NCBI GenBank assembly: GCA_900546625.1 | Contig: URDU01000002.1 | Span: 62,001 to 126,000, forward strand | DNA from: an uncultured Lachnobacterium sp. | GTDB taxonomy: Bacteria; Bacillota; Clostridia; Lachnospirales; Lachnospiraceae | Direction: 5' to 3' | DNA length: 64,000 nt | Shown here: piece by piece, positions 8,706-18,282 of the stretch | Position numbering within the stretch: position 1 is the stretch's first letter | Layout of the letters: every line of letters begins with the position of its first letter | The notes under the pieces: generated by a model | What the model was told of the DNA's origin: nothing | Seen by the model: only the letters and a program-made list of their open reading frames with translations | Databases searched by the model: none | Made by a program: the position numbers and the translations under genes

Positions 8706-9851
8706 ATGGCAAACAGAATCATGTTAAACGAGACATCTTATCACGGATCTGGTGCAATCGAGGAGATTGCTGCAGAGGCAAAGGCGCATGGCTTTAAAAA
8801 AGCACTGGTATGCTCTGATCCTGACTTAATCAAATTTGGAGTTACAGCAAAGGTAACAGATATCCTTGATAAGAATGGTTTGGAATATGAGCTTTACTCA
8901 GAGATTAAGCCAAATCCAACAATCGACAACGTAAAGCATGGCGTGGAGACATTTAAGAAATCAGGAGCTGATTACCTCATTGCAATCGGAGGCGGCTCTT
9001 CTATGGATACATCAAAGGCAATCGGTATCATCATCGCAAACCCTGAGTTTGAGGATGTAAGAAGCTTAGAGGGTGTTGCACCTACAAAGAAGCCTTGTGT
9101 TCCTATCATTGCAGTACCTACAACAGCAGGAACAGCAGCAGAGGTTACAATCAACTATGTCATCACAGATGTAGAGAGAAAGAGAAAGTTTGTATGTGTG
9201 GACCCACATGACATGCCAATCATTGCAATCGTAGACCCTGACATGATGTCATCAATGCCAAAGGGACTTACAGCATCAACAGGTATGGATGCACTCACAC
9301 ATGCTATCGAGGGATACACAACAAAGGCAGCCTGGGAGATGACAGATATGTTCCATCTCAAAGCAATCGAGATTATTGCAAGATCATTAAGAAGTGCAGT
9401 TGCCAATGAAAAAGAGGGACGTGAGGGCATGGCTCTCGGTGAGTACATTGCCGGAATGGGATTCTCAAATGTAGGACTTGGAATCGCTCATTCAATGGCT
9501 CATACACTTGGAGCAGTTTATGATACACCACACGGAGTAGCATGTGCTATGATGCTTCCAATCGTAATGGAGTACAATGCAGACTGCACAGGTGAGAAAT
9601 ATCGTGAAATTGCCCGCGCAATGGGTGTAAAGGGTGTAGATGATATGTCTGTAGAAGAGTACAGAAAAGCTGCAGTAGACGCAGTACAGAAGCTCTCTGT
9701 AGATGTAGGAATCCCAACAAAGCTCGAGGCTATAAAGGAGGATGACTTAGATTTCCTCGCAGAGTCAGCTCACGCAGATGCATGTGCACCTGGAAATCCA
9801 AAGGATGCAAGTGTTGAGGATTTGAAGGCACTTTTCCGTAAGATTATGTAA
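8706..9851 (+). CDS. fucO: Lactaldehyde reductase / propanediol oxidoreductase, iron-dependent alcohol dehydrogenase
   Basis: A 381-residue group III (iron-containing) alcohol dehydrogenase that closely resembles E. coli FucO along its length: MANRIMLNET at the start, DYLIAIGGGSSMDTSKAIG for NAD binding, PTTAGTAAEVTINYVITD, and the metal-ligand segments MDALTHAIEGY (Asp, His), AHSMAHTLGA (His) and DTPHGVACA (His). FucO interconverts L-lactaldehyde and 1,2-propanediol with NAD(H) in the cytoplasm during fucose or rhamnose fermentation. No fucose or rhamnose genes are adjacent, so here it may act as a general aldehyde reductase. The gene stands alone, with a GGAAGGAG ribosome site, a hairpin terminator after it, and a convergent TetR gene beyond. 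Confidence 0.92.
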   Translation: MANRIMLNETSYHGSGAIEEIAAEAKAHGFKKALVCSDPDLIKFGVTAKVTDILDKNGLEYELYSEIKPNPTIDNVKHGVETFKKSGADYLIAIGGGSSMDTSKAIGIIIANPEFEDVRSLEGVAPTKKPCVPIIAVPTTAGTAAEVTINYVITDVERKRKFVCVDPHDMPIIAIVDPDMMSSMPKGLTASTGMDALTHAIEGYTTKAAWEMTDMFHLKAIEIIARSLRSAVANEKEGREGMALGEYIAGMGFSNVGLGIAHSMAHTLGAVYDTPHGVACAMMLPIVMEYNADCTGEKYREIARAMGVKGVDDMSVEEYRKAAVDAVQKLSVDVGIPTKLEAIKEDDLDFLAESAHADACAPGNPKDASVEDLKALFRKIM

Positions 9852-9892
9852 TTCTGCAATATAAGATTTGATTTAAGAATCAAATAAAATAG

Positions 9893-9933
9893 AAAATCCG
9901 GGAACTGTCATTTGACAGCATTCCCGGATTTTT
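9893..9933 (+). terminator. Rho-independent terminator of fucO
   Basis: aaaatccgggaa (9893-9904) pairs with ttcccggatttt (9921-9932); an inner stem ctgtc/gacag extends the hairpin. A T-run ends the right arm. Confidence 0.92.
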
Positions 9934-10019
9934 AACGCTGATATAACTATTCAGACCACTGTGTACATTTGTAAAAACGCACGATACTTGTTCTGAGTGG
10001 TTCTGAATATTACCTTAAA

Positions 10020-10571
10020 TTATATCAGGTTTACCTCGCGAAACACATCGGCAAGCTCCTTTGGCATAGCATCAGCGAGAAGTCCGGCAAGCTCCTGAGG
10101 TGTGAAACTTTTATTGTCAAGCACCCACTGGGTTGTCATAAAGACAGAGCCCTGACAGTACATCTCAAGCTGGAACAATAGCTTTTCGGATATTTTCCGA
10201 TGGCTTTTTCCCTCAATCTGGTCAATATAAAACTGACGAATCAGCTCAAAATCATGCTCCTTTAGATTGTTCTGCTCATCATTTTTAAAAGCAGCCTTAA
10301 AGAAAAGGTGCTCCATCCGGATATATTCAAATTTTTTAACAAGGCTTTCGTACACGGTACTGCCCTCACCCATCTGGTGAAAGGATTCAATCAGTATCTT
10401 ATCAAAATACCAGTTTATCAGATCATATTTGTCCTGAAAATTTCTGTAAAAGGTTTGTCTGGTCACGCCACATGTGTCGCAGATTTCCTTAACCGTAATT
10501 TTCTCGACAGGAGAGGAAACCATGCATTCATTCATGGCATTGGCCAGCTTGTATTTTATATCGTTGTTCAT
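10020..10571 (-). CDS. TetR-family regulator, DhaS-like
   Basis: A 183-residue regulator. The N-terminal 50 residues form the TetR helix-turn-helix: VEKITVKEICDTCGVTRQTFYRNFQDKYDLINWYF. The C-terminal all-helical part resembles the group around DhaS, which controls dihydroxyacetone kinase genes in lactic acid bacteria (long first helices, then YIRMEHLFFKAAFKNDEQN). Members of this group often regulate genes near them; the closest metabolic gene is fucO, which converges on this gene. Start supported by TTCGGAGACATT before the ATG. Target and ligand cannot be read from sequence. Confidence 0.85.
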   Translation of the reverse strand: MNNDIKYKLANAMNECMVSSPVEKITVKEICDTCGVTRQTFYRNFQDKYDLINWYFDKILIESFHQMGEGSTVYESLVKKFEYIRMEHLFFKAAFKNDEQNNLKEHDFELIRQFYIDQIEGKSHRKISEKLLFQLEMYCQGSVFMTTQWVLDNKSFTPQELAGLLADAMPKELADVFREVNLI

Positions 10572-10598
10572 AATGTCTCCGAATTATAATGCAGATAT

Positions 10599-11027
10599 CT
10601 AATGAGCCTTAAGCTTTGACATAAGTGCTTCCTGCAGTGTTTTTGAAAAATTAATTCCCTCTTCCTGCGCAGCAGTATTTAGCCAAGCCGGAATGGTAAG
10701 GGTTTTGCGTACCGATTTATCGAAATGCTCTTTGGCATATGCCTTAACATCTACTGAAACCATATTGGTAAATGCATCGGTATATGCTCCTGTTATGCCT
10801 AATTCGTCAGATAGTCTGTCAATATTGATATCAGATAATTTGGATGCTTTAGGGATTTTTTCATTATCCATCTTAGCCGTATACAGATATCCTGCAAGAC
10901 AATCAACTGCCATAGCCACAGCATCTTCAAGGGTATCTCCTTGTGTTGCAAGATAATTTAAATCAGGAAAGATTACAGAGTATCCATTATCTTCCTTAAA
11001 AAAACATGCCGGATATATTGATAACAT
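10599..11027 (-). CDS. hicB: HicB-family antitoxin
   Basis: A 142-residue HicB protein. Residues 1-60 form the degraded RNase H-like HicB fold (YPACFFKEDNGYSVIFPDLNYLATQGDTLEDAVAMAVDCL). The C-terminal 40 residues look like a ribbon-helix-helix DNA-binding segment (VRKTLTIPAWLNTAAQEEGINFSKTLQEAL), which in this family represses the operon. It neutralises the RNase HicA encoded immediately upstream in the same direction, 21 bp away. Start supported by AAGGAGGTATACTCATC. The order hicA-hicB is the common one. The acidic stretch between the two domains is longer than in minimal HicB proteins. Confidence 0.9.
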   Translation of the reverse strand: MLSIYPACFFKEDNGYSVIFPDLNYLATQGDTLEDAVAMAVDCLAGYLYTAKMDNEKIPKASKLSDINIDRLSDELGITGAYTDAFTNMVSVDVKAYAKEHFDKSVRKTLTIPAWLNTAAQEEGINFSKTLQEALMSKLKAH

Positions 11028-11048
11028 GATGAGTATACCTCCTTATGA

Positions 11049-11240
11049 TTATTTGATTCCCGCTTGCTTACGGATAGAATTTTCAGTGATTTTGTTCAGT
11101 TCTTTGCCTTTATGAAAAGGAATAGTTACTTTTCCAGGCTTTGAAGGATGAATATAATGCCGATGTGAGCCGGTTTGGTTTTTGAAAATCCACCCATCAG
11201 CAAGTATTATACGTTCCATTTCAGTTGGTTTGATCGGCAT
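11049..11240 (-). CDS. hicA: HicA-family mRNA interferase toxin
   Basis: A 63-residue protein with the HicA double-stranded RNA-binding-like fold: EMERIILADGWIFKNQTGSHRHYIHPSKPGKVTIPFHKGKELNKITENSIRKQAGI. The His in GSHRHY corresponds to the catalytic histidine of the family, and TIPFH-GKEL is the conserved end. HicA cleaves mRNA when free of HicB. The ATG at 11240 has GGTGG eight bases upstream. The open frame extends 30 codons further upstream, but that part is AT-rich non-coding sequence without a ribosome site. Confidence 0.9.
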   Translation of the reverse strand: MPIKPTEMERIILADGWIFKNQTGSHRHYIHPSKPGKVTIPFHKGKELNKITENSIRKQAGIK

Positions 11241-11430
11241 ATTTTTATCCACCTTTCTATAGTATATATATAATATAACATATGATACGTATAAATTCAA
11301 TGCGTGTAAATATAATACATATAAATCCAAAAATGAATTGATTTTCCTAATGACAAAAGAATATCCCTATGTTACAATTTAGTCAAAGCATTATATTTCT
11401 GTAGAGCGTCACCACATAACACGTCAATAA

Positions 11431-11877
11431 TTGGTGCGTATCACTTTGAAGAGGGCAGACCACTTCGCATCATTCTACAAAGGGCATGGAAATTTTCGAT
11501 GCTTTAAGATACCGATAAATAGCAGGAAAATAATATGTCAGGTGTTGAAAAATGCATCAGATGAAAGAACACTAAATGAATTAATCACGACAGATGATAT
11601 TTTTAAAAAAGTCGATGTTGAGATAATAGCAGCAATGAATTTGTTTGCAGGAACAGATATTGAGTATGAAGAAAAGGAAGAGGTGATTAATGTGTGTAAG
11701 GCATGGGAAGATCATAAAAAGCTTGGAATACAACAGGGAGAGAATAAGATGTTGTTTACTCTGGTAACAAAGGGCAAGCTCGATATTGATACTGCAGCAG
11801 AGGAAGCCGGTGTCAGTGTCAGTGAGTTTGAGAAATTGATGAGTGAAGCAGGCTATAAGGTGCCTGAGACTGTGTAG
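11431..11877 (+). pseudogene. Truncated Rpn-like nuclease/transposase gene, C-terminal remnant
   Basis: The open frame spans 148 codons, but only the second half looks like protein of a known kind: DIFKKVDVEIIAAMNLFAGTDIEYEEKEEVINVCKAWEDHKKLGIQQGE, then a short helical tail with a predicted helix-turn-helix feel (LDIDTAAEEAGVSVSEFEKLM). This matches the C-terminal part of the Rpn (recombination-promoting nuclease / PD-(D/E)XK transposase) family, of which an intact member lies 1.2 kb downstream at 13036. The N-terminal nuclease domain is absent; the first 35 codons do not resemble it, and no ribosome site precedes the first ATG-like codon. Read as a decayed copy. Confidence 0.6.
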
Positions 11878-11913
11878 CATCAGGTATGAATAATTTATCA
11901 AAATGTAAATAGT

Positions 11914-11953
11914 AAAAATCCGCTAACCATTGTATGGTATAGCGGATTTTTTT
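11914..11953. terminator. Bidirectional terminator
   Basis: aaaaatccgct with accat (11914-11930) pairs with atggt and agcggattttt (11934-11951). A-run on the left and T-run on the right allow it to serve both the remnant at 11431 and the minus-strand cupin gene. Confidence 0.88.
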
Positions 11954-11968
11954 GCATTTTAATGTGCT

Positions 11969-12619
11969 TTACTCCAACACCAGAAGCAGTCCCATCTTGA
12001 ACCTTCCGTCAGCGGTTACGCTGTGCAGTCCGTTTTTGTCAAAGCGGAAATTCTCGCCTGCTGAGATTGTGTAATCTTTGCCCTCGTAGCCTATTACAGC
12101 CTTGCCCTCAAGTGCGAAAATTATTGCATTTCCAGGAGCGCGATGCGGGGTGAGACCGGTGCCCTCATCGAATGCCATAAGCACGAATTTCATTGTGTCG
12201 TTGCTTACCACATCAATGTTAGTGATACTGCTATCCTCATATGAGATAAGATCCTTAAGCTTCATGACCTCGCCTGATTTGATAATTTTGTTCATACTGT
12301 TGTTCTCCTTTTTAATGATGATTTCGGTGTAAATGCAGCCGGTTTCCGTTGTTACTCCACAGAGTGTTAGCGAAGGAACTACTAGCATATCACCTTCTGA
12401 TACGGTATGTTTTGCAGCATCAGCTCCGATAAGAAAATCAGCGCATCCTTTTGCACCGATGTATACCGTGGTATTATCGTAGGATTCCTGAGAGATTGAC
12501 GTGCCCTTTCCGAGAGAAAAATAGGTTATGGGTGTTTTGTCACTAAGCCTTGAATTTCGTGAGATTGTCATTTCATCGCGGATAGGGCGCAAATCTTCTA
12601 TTTTGAAAACCTTGTCCAT
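11969..12619 (-). CDS. Double-cupin domain protein
   Basis: A 216-residue soluble protein with two small cupin barrels. The first (about residues 25-100) carries TVYIGAKGCADFLIGADAAKHTVSEGDMLVVPS. The second (about residues 135-215) carries LTPHRAPGNAIIFALEGKAVIGYEGKDYTISAGENFRFDKNGLHSV, with the His residues usually involved in metal binding (PHR and LHSV). The second barrel looks metal-competent and the first does not. Single-barrel relatives are annotated only as cupin domain proteins and may bind a small ligand or act in sugar or redox sensing. Start supported by AAGGACAAGAAATCCT. The gene is alone, with a candidate operator at 12698-12713 upstream. Confidence 0.75.
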   Translation of the reverse strand: MDKVFKIEDLRPIRDEMTISRNSRLSDKTPITYFSLGKGTSISQESYDNTTVYIGAKGCADFLIGADAAKHTVSEGDMLVVPSLTLCGVTTETGCIYTEIIIKKENNSMNKIIKSGEVMKLKDLISYEDSSITNIDVVSNDTMKFVLMAFDEGTGLTPHRAPGNAIIFALEGKAVIGYEGKDYTISAGENFRFDKNGLHSVTADGRFKMGLLLVLE

Positions 12620-12697
12620 AGGATTTCTTGTCCTTCTTTCTTGAAAGTTGATTTCATTATTTATAATACAATATTACTATAATTTTGTCCAAAAATA

Positions 12698-12713
12698 TGT
12701 TGCATATACAACA
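12698..12713. promoter_or_regulatory. Crp/Fnr-like dyad upstream of the cupin gene
   Basis: tgttg, six bases, caaca: a perfect 5-6-5 inverted repeat about 80 bp upstream of the minus-strand cupin gene. Spacing resembles sites of Crp/Fnr-type regulators. No regulator gene of that type is near, so this is tentative. Confidence 0.3.
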
Positions 12714-13035
12714 AAAACAATATAATAAAATATAAACCGCTTGCTATTTCTTTCACATATGATAAAATATAGACAAAGCAGTTTTTCTATAGCAACCTGT
12801 GCGGTCGTTGGCACATTTATTACAGATATGATTATATGTTCTGTAAATATGTGAGGCATAATAAGATGTCGTCCGGCGATAAGGGCGTGCAGGGTCTTCA
12901 ATACCTTAATTATTTTTCATATTCCCTGAAATTCTTGCTTTTAAATGTTTCATTATTTTATTTAAAGCAGGATAAGAGGGCTTTTACCACACAGATATTC
13001 CTGCTTTAGTGTTTTCAAATGAAGGAGGATTTTAT
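12714..13035. other. Intergenic stretch without a recognisable gene
   Basis: This AT-rich spacer separates the cupin gene from the Rpn-like gene. A 74-codon minus-strand frame crosses it but has no ribosome site and no family pattern. The only structure seen is an inverted repeat, aaagcagga (12964-12972) with tcctgcttt (12999-13007), just before the ribosome site of the next gene, which could be a leader hairpin. Confidence 0.5.
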
Positions 13036-13938
13036 ATGAGTGGTAACAGAGAGTACAAAAGTGATGTTTTCAGTATGCTGATGCAGGATAAGGAAAGAGC
13101 CTTACAGCTGTATAACGCAATGAATGGGTCTAGCTATGACAATCCGGAGGATGTTGAGATGGTGATTCACGATGGCGGCATTTCACTTTCGGTCAGAAAT
13201 GATGCATCGTTTATCGTGGATGCGAGATTGAGCATATATGAGCATCAGTCCACAGTTTGTCCGAATATGCCGGTGAGAAGTCTTATTTATTTCAGTGTGA
13301 TATTGTCAGATATGCTCAGCGACAAGAAAAAAGGAACAAAAAAGGGCAAGAACATCTATGGCAGAAGACTGGTAAAGATACCGACACCACATTTCGTTGT
13401 GTTTTACAATGGTGAGGAGGAACAGCCGGAGGTTCAGGAGCTTAAGCTGTCCGATGCGTTTGAGAAGCCGACCGACGAGCCGAATCTTGAGCTTAAATGT
13501 AAGGTGTACAATATAAACGACGGAAAGAACAAGGCTATTATGGAGTCCTGTGGCTGGCTGAATGATTATATGACATTTGTAAATAAGGTCAGAGAGTATC
13601 ATGCAGACGGGGCATTTGATGATCTTGCTATAGATATTGAGAAGGCTATAGACTATTGTATTGACAATGATATTCTGAAGGAGTTTTTAAAGACTTACAG
13701 AAGTGAGGTGACGAAGAGTATGCAGTTAAATTATGAATTTGACAGGCAGCTTGAGCTTGAAAGAGCTGATGCTATCGAGGAAGGCTTAGAACAAGGAATA
13801 GAATTGATTAACCAGCTAAATCAGATTTTATTGTCTGAGGGCAAATATGATGAATTGCAGAAAGCTTCAAAGGATAAGGAGTATCAAAAAAAGCTTCTTG
13901 CAGAGTATGGACTTCTCAATGAGAAGCAAGGTGAATAA
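13036..13938 (+). CDS. Rpn-family PD-(D/E)XK nuclease / putative transposase
   Basis: A 300-residue protein of the Rpn group (recombination-promoting nucleases related to transposase_31). The nuclease core is in residues 1-160: YKSDVFSMLMQDKERALQLYNAMNG, then FIVDARLSIYEHQSTVCPNMPVRSLIYF, where the Asp and the E-x-Q pair form the PD-(D/E)XK active site, followed by IPTPHFVVFYNG. The C-terminal half is helical with coiled-coil-like repeats rich in Glu and Gln. Such proteins are multi-copy in Lachnospiraceae and spread without terminal repeats; a broken relative lies at 11431. The ATG at 13036 follows GAAGGAGGATTTTAT. The stop abuts the next gene's ATG directly. Confidence 0.85.
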   Translation: MSGNREYKSDVFSMLMQDKERALQLYNAMNGSSYDNPEDVEMVIHDGGISLSVRNDASFIVDARLSIYEHQSTVCPNMPVRSLIYFSVILSDMLSDKKKGTKKGKNIYGRRLVKIPTPHFVVFYNGEEEQPEVQELKLSDAFEKPTDEPNLELKCKVYNINDGKNKAIMESCGWLNDYMTFVNKVREYHADGAFDDLAIDIEKAIDYCIDNDILKEFLKTYRSEVTKSMQLNYEFDRQLELERADAIEEGLEQGIELINQLNQILLSEGKYDELQKASKDKEYQKKLLAEYGLLNEKQGE

Positions 13939-14418
13939 ATGAGACAAAAAGAACTTGAAAAATGGTTAAAGATAGTAATAATAGCGGTAGCACTTTGCGG
14001 ATTAGTGGTCTGTGCGGTTGCCATACCATGGATAGGGCATGTGCTTATTGCGTCTGATCCGCAGATTTCTGATATGTATATACCATGGCTTGTTCTGTTT
14101 ATCATCAGTGCAATTCCGTGCTATGTTATATTGTATCTGGGCTGGAGGGTAGCTGTAAATATCGGAAAAGACAGGTCGTTTTCCTTAGAGAATGCAAGGC
14201 ATATAAAGCTGGCATCGAAAATAATTCTGTTTGATGCGTTGTACTTTTTCGTTGTGAATATCTGCATGTGGAGGATATATGTGAATCATCCGGGGGTGAT
14301 ACTGGCGCTTGTGTTCATAGTGTTTGCCTGTGTTGTGGCATCGGTCGTGGCGGCAGTTTTGTCACATCTTGTGGTAAAGGCCGCAGATCTGCAGGAGCAG
14401 AGTGATTTGACAATATAG
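13939..14418 (+). CDS. DUF2975-family membrane protein
   Basis: A 159-residue membrane protein with four hydrophobic segments (about residues 11-31, 46-66, 93-113 and 121-145), the layout of DUF2975. These proteins are regularly encoded next to a small XRE/YozG-type regulator, as here, and their function is unknown. The ATG follows the previous stop codon directly, with AAGGTG inside the upstream gene as ribosome site, so it may be co-transcribed with the Rpn-like gene by read-through. The loop VAVNIGKDRSFSLENARHIK between segments 2 and 3 is the family's conserved cytoplasmic part. Confidence 0.8.
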   Translation: MRQKELEKWLKIVIIAVALCGLVVCAVAIPWIGHVLIASDPQISDMYIPWLVLFIISAIPCYVILYLGWRVAVNIGKDRSFSLENARHIKLASKIILFDALYFFVVNICMWRIYVNHPGVILALVFIVFACVVASVVAAVLSHLVVKAADLQEQSDLTI

Positions 14419-14455
14419 CGTGTGCGCTACAGTTTTATTTGAGCGGGAGAGATAC

Positions 14456-14698
14456 ATGGAAGGCGAGATTATTTTTAACATAGACGTAATGCTTGCAAAG
14501 AGAAAGATGAGCGTTACGGAGCTGTCGCAGCGTGTGGGAATCACTATGGCAAATATATCAATTTTAAAAAATGGCAAGGCAAAGGCAATCAAGGTATCCA
14601 CGCTTGCAAAGCTTTGCGAAGCACTTGACTGTCAGCCGGGAGATTTGCTGGAATATAGAGATTGTTCTTGCGATAAGGGAGAAAATATAGTATCATAA
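14456..14698 (+). CDS. Small XRE-family (YozG-like) transcriptional regulator
   Basis: An 80-residue protein consisting mostly of a helix-turn-helix: IDVMLAKRKMSVTELSQRVGITMANISILKNGKAKAIKVSTLAKLCEALDCQPGDLLEY. This is the Cro/C1-type single-domain regulator usually paired with DUF2975 proteins. The tail CSCDKGENIVS has two cysteines. The ATG at 14456 has GGGAG eight bases upstream; twelve in-frame codons further up lack a ribosome site. It lies 37 bp downstream of the DUF2975 gene on the same strand and probably controls that pair. Confidence 0.88.
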   Translation: MEGEIIFNIDVMLAKRKMSVTELSQRVGITMANISILKNGKAKAIKVSTLAKLCEALDCQPGDLLEYRDCSCDKGENIVS

Positions 14699-14760
14699 AT
14701 GATTGGTGTGCGCCACATTGGGCGGACAAACAGCAACGTATTATGGGAGGCAATTGATAG

Positions 14761-16194
14761 ATGAATAATTATGATGTGATAATCATTGGAGCAGGACCGG
14801 GAGGTATTTTCGGAGCATATGAGCTTATTGAGAAGAATCCTGACTGCAAAATAGCGGTTTTTGAAGCAGGACATGAGCTTGCTAAGAGAAAATGTCCTAT
14901 CGACGGAAAGAAAATAAAGAGCTGTATTTCCTGCAAGAGCTGTTCTATTATGAGCGGTTTTGGCGGGGCAGGTGCTTTTTCAGACGGAAAATACAATATC
15001 ACAAATGATTTTGGCGGCACCTTGTACGAGCATATCGGCAAGCAGCCGGCCATTGATCTGATGGAATATGTTGACGAGATTAATATGAAGTACGGCGGTG
15101 AGGGCACAAAGCTTTACTCTACAGCCGGTACAAAGCTCAAAAAGGTCTGCATGCAGAACAAGCTCAAGCTTTTGGATGCATCGGTAAGACATCTCGGAAC
15201 TGACATAAACTATGTCGTTCTGGAAAATATGTATGCACATCTGAAGGACAAGGTAGATTTTTATTTCGATACACCTGTTGAGTCGGTAGAGGTGCTGTAT
15301 GATGAGAATACGGCAGGAGATGATGCTTGTGGTGCAGAAGTGGCTCACACAGACAATGTATCAGGATATGCAGTTAAAACAGCAGATAGCACATATGAGA
15401 GCAGATATTGTATCATCTCAGTGGGAAGAAGCGGAAGCAAGTGGATGGAGAAGGTATGCAATGACCTTGATATCCCGACCAAGTCAAACCGTGTGGATAT
15501 CGGTGTGCGTGTTGAGCTTCCAGCACTGATTTTCTCGCATCTGACAGATGAGCTGTATGAGAGTAAGATTGTATACAGGACACAGATTTTTGAGGATAAT
15601 GTGCGTACCTTCTGCATGAATCCGCATGGCATCGTGGTAAATGAAAATACAAATGGCATCGTAACAGTAAACGGACACAGCTACGAGGGAGCAGACAAGC
15701 AGACTGAAAATACAAACTTTGCTCTTCTTGTTGCAAAGCATTTCTCAGAGCCATTCAAGGATAGCAACGGATATGGTGAGAGCATCGCGCGGCTTTCAAA
15801 TATGCTTGGTGGCGGTGTAATTGTACAGCGCTTTGGTGATCTCGTGAGAGGGCGTCGAAGCAATGAGAAGCGTATAGAGGAGGGGCTTGTTACTCCTACA
15901 CTTTCAGCTACACCGGGAGACTTAAGCCTTGTGCTTCCAAAGAGAATCTTAGACGGAATCATTGAGATGATTTACGCACTTGACAAGATAGCACCGGGAA
16001 CAGCAAATGACGATACTCTGCTTTACGGCGTAGAGGTCAAGTTCTACAATATGGAGGTAGAGCTTAACGATAAGCTTGAGAGCAAATATAAGGGGCTTTA
16101 CATCATCGGAGACGGCAGCGGTGTGACACATTCACTCTCACATGCATCGGCAAGTGGTGTGTATGTTGCGCGTGAGATCGAAGCGGAGAGATAG
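14761..16194 (+). CDS. FAD-dependent dehydrogenase, COG2509 family
   Basis: A 477-residue flavoprotein. The N-terminus has the dinucleotide motif VIIIGAGPGGIFGAYEL, followed by a cysteine-rich stretch (RKCPIDGKKIKSCISCKSCSIMSGFGGAGAFSDGK) that marks the COG2509 group. The C-terminus has YIIGDGSGVTHSLSHASASG, the second FAD contact. The substrate of this family is not established. The four clustered cysteines could hold a metal or act in redox chemistry; that is inference. It stands alone with a GGGAGG ribosome site, and its stop codon overlaps the outer arm of the hairpin-rich repeat at 16194. Confidence 0.85.
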   Translation: MNNYDVIIIGAGPGGIFGAYELIEKNPDCKIAVFEAGHELAKRKCPIDGKKIKSCISCKSCSIMSGFGGAGAFSDGKYNITNDFGGTLYEHIGKQPAIDLMEYVDEINMKYGGEGTKLYSTAGTKLKKVCMQNKLKLLDASVRHLGTDINYVVLENMYAHLKDKVDFYFDTPVESVEVLYDENTAGDDACGAEVAHTDNVSGYAVKTADSTYESRYCIISVGRSGSKWMEKVCNDLDIPTKSNRVDIGVRVELPALIFSHLTDELYESKIVYRTQIFEDNVRTFCMNPHGIVVNENTNGIVTVNGHSYEGADKQTENTNFALLVAKHFSEPFKDSNGYGESIARLSNMLGGGVIVQRFGDLVRGRRSNEKRIEEGLVTPTLSATPGDLSLVLPKRILDGIIEMIYALDKIAPGTANDDTLLYGVEVKFYNMEVELNDKLESKYKGLYIIGDGSGVTHSLSHASASGVYVAREIEAER

Positions 16195-16340
16195 TTGCTG
16201 TTCACACCTAACAGTGTGACCAGCAACGATTACAGCCCATTTAAAATGCCTCTATGAGGCAGGGGCTGTAATCACTCAATAATTAACACTATGGCGCATA
16301 GCTTGACAGCGTGGTGTCAAGCTTGCGTGTGAACAGTAAC
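16194..16340. repeat. Three-stem palindromic element bounded by a 14-bp inverted repeat
   Basis: The outer arms are gttgctgttcacac (16194-16207) and gtgtgaacagtaac (16327-16340), complementary except for one G-T pair. Inside are two further perfect hairpins: gattacagccc (16228-16238) with gggctgtaatc (16263-16273), and gcttgaca (16301-16308) with tgtcaagc (16315-16322). The right outer arm is repeated exactly at 42368-42381. This looks like a small mobile palindromic repeat (MITE- or REP-like) or a structured RNA. It overlaps the preceding stop codon by one base. Confidence 0.75.
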
Positions 16341-16439
16341 TAAAGAATATAAGCAATGATTGAGAATGTATAGATTTAAATTGTTATATGAGAACATAAT
16401 ATTTCTGTAATTGGGAAATATTATCATTATGAACTATTG

Positions 16440-16482
16440 AAATGCTACATTAGTTAGATTAAACTAACTGTGTAGCATTTTT
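16440..16482 (+). terminator. Hairpin terminator
   Basis: aaatgctaca with tagttag pairs with ctaac and tgtagcattttt around attaaa, ending in a T-run. It may terminate transcripts coming from the flavoprotein gene at 14761. Confidence 0.85.
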
Positions 16483-16554
16483 CTTTATTTATAAATATAT
16501 GCGTATGTGGCAGGCTTTCACATATCATTTTTATAATAAGGTAAGGACCACACA

Positions 16555-16593
16555 ATCCTACAATCATGACGCAGAGAAACTGTATTGTAGGAT
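16555..16593 (+). promoter_or_regulatory. Perfect 10-bp inverted repeat in the enolase leader
   Basis: atcctacaat (16555-16564) and attgtaggat (16584-16593) are exact complements separated by 19 bases, ending 35 bp before the eno ATG. It could be an operator or a 5' stem affecting transcript stability. Confidence 0.5.
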
Positions 16594-16601
16594 AAAATTG
16601 A

Positions 16602-17930
<1,329 letters not shown>

Positions 17931-18005
17931 TTTAAATAAAACTGTATGGCTGCATTAAATGAATATCCATTGGATTGTCTTTAGGAGAAAATAATATAAG
18001 TATAG

Positions 18006-18045
18006 TCGCAGATATCAGAATATGGTATCTGCGATTTTTATTTTT
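18006..18045 (+). terminator. Rho-independent terminator of eno
   Basis: tcgcagata (18006-18014) pairs with tatctgcga (18026-18034), followed by a T-rich tract. Confidence 0.85.
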
Positions 18046-18091
18046 TATCAGTAATTCTAAATATCATCGAAACAAATCATTTTAGCACATC

Positions 18092-18148
18092 AATTGTAGT
18101 CCTTAATTGTAGCCTCAATTACCTCAATTGTAGCACCTCAAATTGTAG
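18092..18148 (+). repeat. Four direct repeats of aattgtag
   Basis: The 8-mer aattgtag occurs at 18092, 18105, 18126 and 18141, each preceded by a short CT/CA-rich spacer (several copies extend to caattgtag). The cluster lies 135 bp before the DUF4173 gene and could be a repeated operator or a degenerate tandem repeat. Confidence 0.55.
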
Positions 18149-18282
18149 CAATTAAAACTGATTTATCGTAAAACGATAAAAAAATATTGCAAAACTAAAA
18201 CCGATGTAGTACAATTAGCTTGCCGGTAAGTAAAAAATATGAGAAAATAACTACATAGATAGTAAGGAGTAAGGAGGAAGCT

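Noticed and set aside
12677..12901. 74-codon minus-strand ORF upstream of the cupin gene
   Set aside because: No ribosome site, AT-rich low-complexity peptide, no recognisable family.
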